A DNA stretch of 5,418 bases, from the NCBI GenBank assembly GCA_003556955.1, contig PWQB01000500.1, forward strand, positions 1-5,418, read 5' to 3'. The notes below the pieces were generated by a model. The model was not told the origin of the DNA, searched no databases, and saw nothing but the letters and a program-made list of their open reading frames with translations. The DNA is from Nostocaceae cyanobacterium CSSed10_463m. Lineage in GTDB: Bacteria; Cyanobacteriota; Cyanobacteriia; Cyanobacteriales; Nostocaceae. The position numbers and the translations under genes were made by a program. Below, one piece after another: positions 4,138 through 5,418 of this stretch (positions within the stretch are counted from its first letter, which is position 1; each line of letters begins with the position of its first letter).

Positions 4138-5417
4138 ATCCCACCCACAAACCGACCAGGACTTAAAATATTCTTACTATCAAACTGAGCCTTAATTTGG
4201 CGCATCACCTGCAAAGAATTACCAGAATAACCCCAAACATCCATTGATTCTTTAACAGAATTTGGTGCTGTTAAAACACTCAAAAAACCTCTATTATATT
4301 CACACTGCTGACGCATTTTTAAAACCTGATTTTTATCCTCAAATTGCAACCAACCCAAACCACTAGCCAGGTGAATCAAACCCAACTCAGCCTCATTTAA
4401 AACCTCCACAGCCGCAGTCGGTAATACTCCTATTTTGCAAGTAATTGTAGAATCTGTAACCGAATCATCCATTAATTCTCGCAATCTTTGCCATAGAGAG
4501 CCTTCATGTTCATGCACATAAATTTTCCCATCTAAACCCAACTTTTCCCCCACTGCTAACAATCGATTTGACTGTTCCTTAACACTTTCACTAATACTTT
4601 GAAAACGTGAAATTAATCCCAACCCCTGATTTAAGCCTAACTTAGAAGTTAGTTGAGGGGAAAGCAAATCAGCTTGAGTTGGTGTGAGGGCTGAACTGCG
4701 GAGAGTATTCGCAGCTTGGGATATAGCTTCTGCTGTACCAGTTAATACCACAGTAGCAGATGTTTCGGCTAGGGGATACACGCGGAAAGTTACTTGACTA
4801 ATTACGCCTAATGTGCTGTAAGAACCAGTAAATAACTTCATCAAATCGTAGCCGGCAACATTTTTCACAACTCGCCCTCCAGCTTTGGCAATTTGTCCAT
4901 CAGCACGGACAAAAGTAATACCTAGTAACTGGTCGCGGACACTACCATAACGTTGTCGGAGGGAATTGGTATCAGCTGTGGCGACTATACCGCCAATGGT
5001 GGCTGAATCTGGTTTGCTGGGGTCAAGGGCGAGAAATTGCCGCGATTTTGCCAAAATTTCCTGGAGATGGGAAAACTGCATTCCGGCTTCGACTGTGACC
5101 GTTAAATCTCCTACGGCGTGTTGGATTAGTTGATTGATGTGTTCTGTACTGACGACGATATCAGCGCTTTTGACTAAACCACCCCAGTTGATTTTACTAC
5201 TTTTTCCACAAGGAAGGACGCGCCAATTTTGACGGTGTGCCTCGGCGATGACGGCTGCTAGTTGGGTTTGGGTGCGGGGATAGACGATGCAATTGGGCGG
5301 TTTTGCCGATGCGATCGCCTGTTGGATTTGTTTTTGATGGCTGGGTGGGAGGTTCTCCCAAGGATAGATGGCTTTTTCTTCGATGATAGATGCAAGTTTA
5401 GCGGCGATGGGGTTCAT
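4134..5417 (-). CDS. glcE: Glycolate dehydrogenase FAD-binding subunit GlcE (start at window edge)
   Basis: This 427-residue protein is an FAD-binding (PCMH-type) oxidoreductase. The FAD domain spans about residues 40-215: NCIVYPRTQTQLAAVI (42-57), LPCGKSSKINWGG (68-80), VTVEAGM (107-113), DSATIGGIVAT (137-147), RYGSVRDQLLGI (156-167) and GGRVVKNVAGYDLMKL (180-195), then STLGVI. The GGRVVKNVAGYDL block is typical of GlcE. The C-terminus QFDSKNILSPGRF is the common end of the GlcD/GlcE family. It is longer than Escherichia coli GlcE (about 350 residues) but shorter than GlcD (about 500), and it lacks the GlcD-type extension. With GlcF downstream on the same strand it should form part of the glycolate dehydrogenase of photorespiration. 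Only one base precedes the ATG (5415-5417), so the ribosome site is unseen and a start further upstream cannot be excluded. The stop codon TAA lies within the edge of the heptamer array. One HIP1 octamer is present (5311-5318). Confidence 0.87.
   Translation of the reverse strand: MNPIAAKLASIIEEKAIYPWENLPPSHQKQIQQAIASAKPPNCIVYPRTQTQLAAVIAEAHRQNWRVLPCGKSSKINWGGLVKSADIVVSTEHINQLIQHAVGDLTVTVEAGMQFSHLQEILAKSRQFLALDPSKPDSATIGGIVATADTNSLRQRYGSVRDQLLGITFVRADGQIAKAGGRVVKNVAGYDLMKLFTGSYSTLGVISQVTFRVYPLAETSATVVLTGTAEAISQAANTLRSSALTPTQADLLSPQLTSKLGLNQGLGLISRFQSISESVKEQSNRLLAVGEKLGLDGKIYVHEHEGSLWQRLRELMDDSVTDSTITCKIGVLPTAAVEVLNEAELGLIHLASGLGWLQFEDKNQVLKMRQQCEYNRGFLSVLTAPNSVKESMDVWGYSGNSLQVMRQIKAQFDSKNILSPGRFVGGI
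5311..5318. repeat. HIP1 octamer GCGATCGC
   Basis: This third HIP1 copy lies within glcE near its 5' end, in the context GCGATCGCCT. On the coding strand it is read in frame as A-I-A around residues 34-36. Confidence 0.95.
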
Positions 5418-5418
5418 C

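Noticed and set aside
105..5417. A single functional system joining RpaA, the hydrolase and the glycolate dehydrogenase subunits
   Set aside because: The genes form three transcription units, divergent and convergent, with repeat-rich spacers, and each belongs to a well-known family. Proximity alone does not support a joint role.

Overview
The window looks like chromosomal DNA from a filamentous, heterocyst-type cyanobacterium (Nostoc/Anabaena and relatives). The grounds are three copies of the HIP1 octamer GCGATCGC, two kinds of heptanucleotide tandem repeat of the STRR type known from these organisms, an intergenic region packed with short palindromic repeats, and a response regulator that reads as cyanobacterial RpaA. 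The genus is an inference; no marker gene in the window fixes it.

Layout. Positions 57-90 hold a CCCAGTM heptamer repeat just 3' of rpaA. Positions 105-848 (minus) encode RpaA, the OmpR-type regulator of circadian output and phycobilisome association. A 155-bp AT-rich spacer (849-1003) separates it from a divergent gene at 1004-2071 (plus) for a YheT/ABHD-type alpha/beta hydrolase with a visible Ser-Asp-His triad. A 545-bp convergent region (2072-2616) contains no credible gene. It holds at least five short repeat or palindrome elements, including a 92-bp MITE-like element with 18-bp inverted ends and a 10-bp flanking duplication, inserted in a G-rich repeat. Two minus-strand genes follow: glcF (2617-3972), the iron-sulfur subunit of glycolate dehydrogenase, and upstream of it glcE (4134-5417), an FAD-binding subunit whose start codon lies one base from the window edge. 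Their 161-bp spacer is largely repeat DNA: three 9-mers and ten perfect heptamers running into the glcE stop codon.

Function. GlcE and GlcF are expected to act with a GlcD subunit, not present here, to oxidise glycolate to glyoxylate in photorespiration. RpaA controls day/night gene expression. The hydrolase has no evident link to either, and the three transcription units look like ordinary neighbours rather than one system. I found no undescribed gene system. The features most worth a second look are the nested repeats in the convergent spacer and the repeat-built glcE-glcF spacer.
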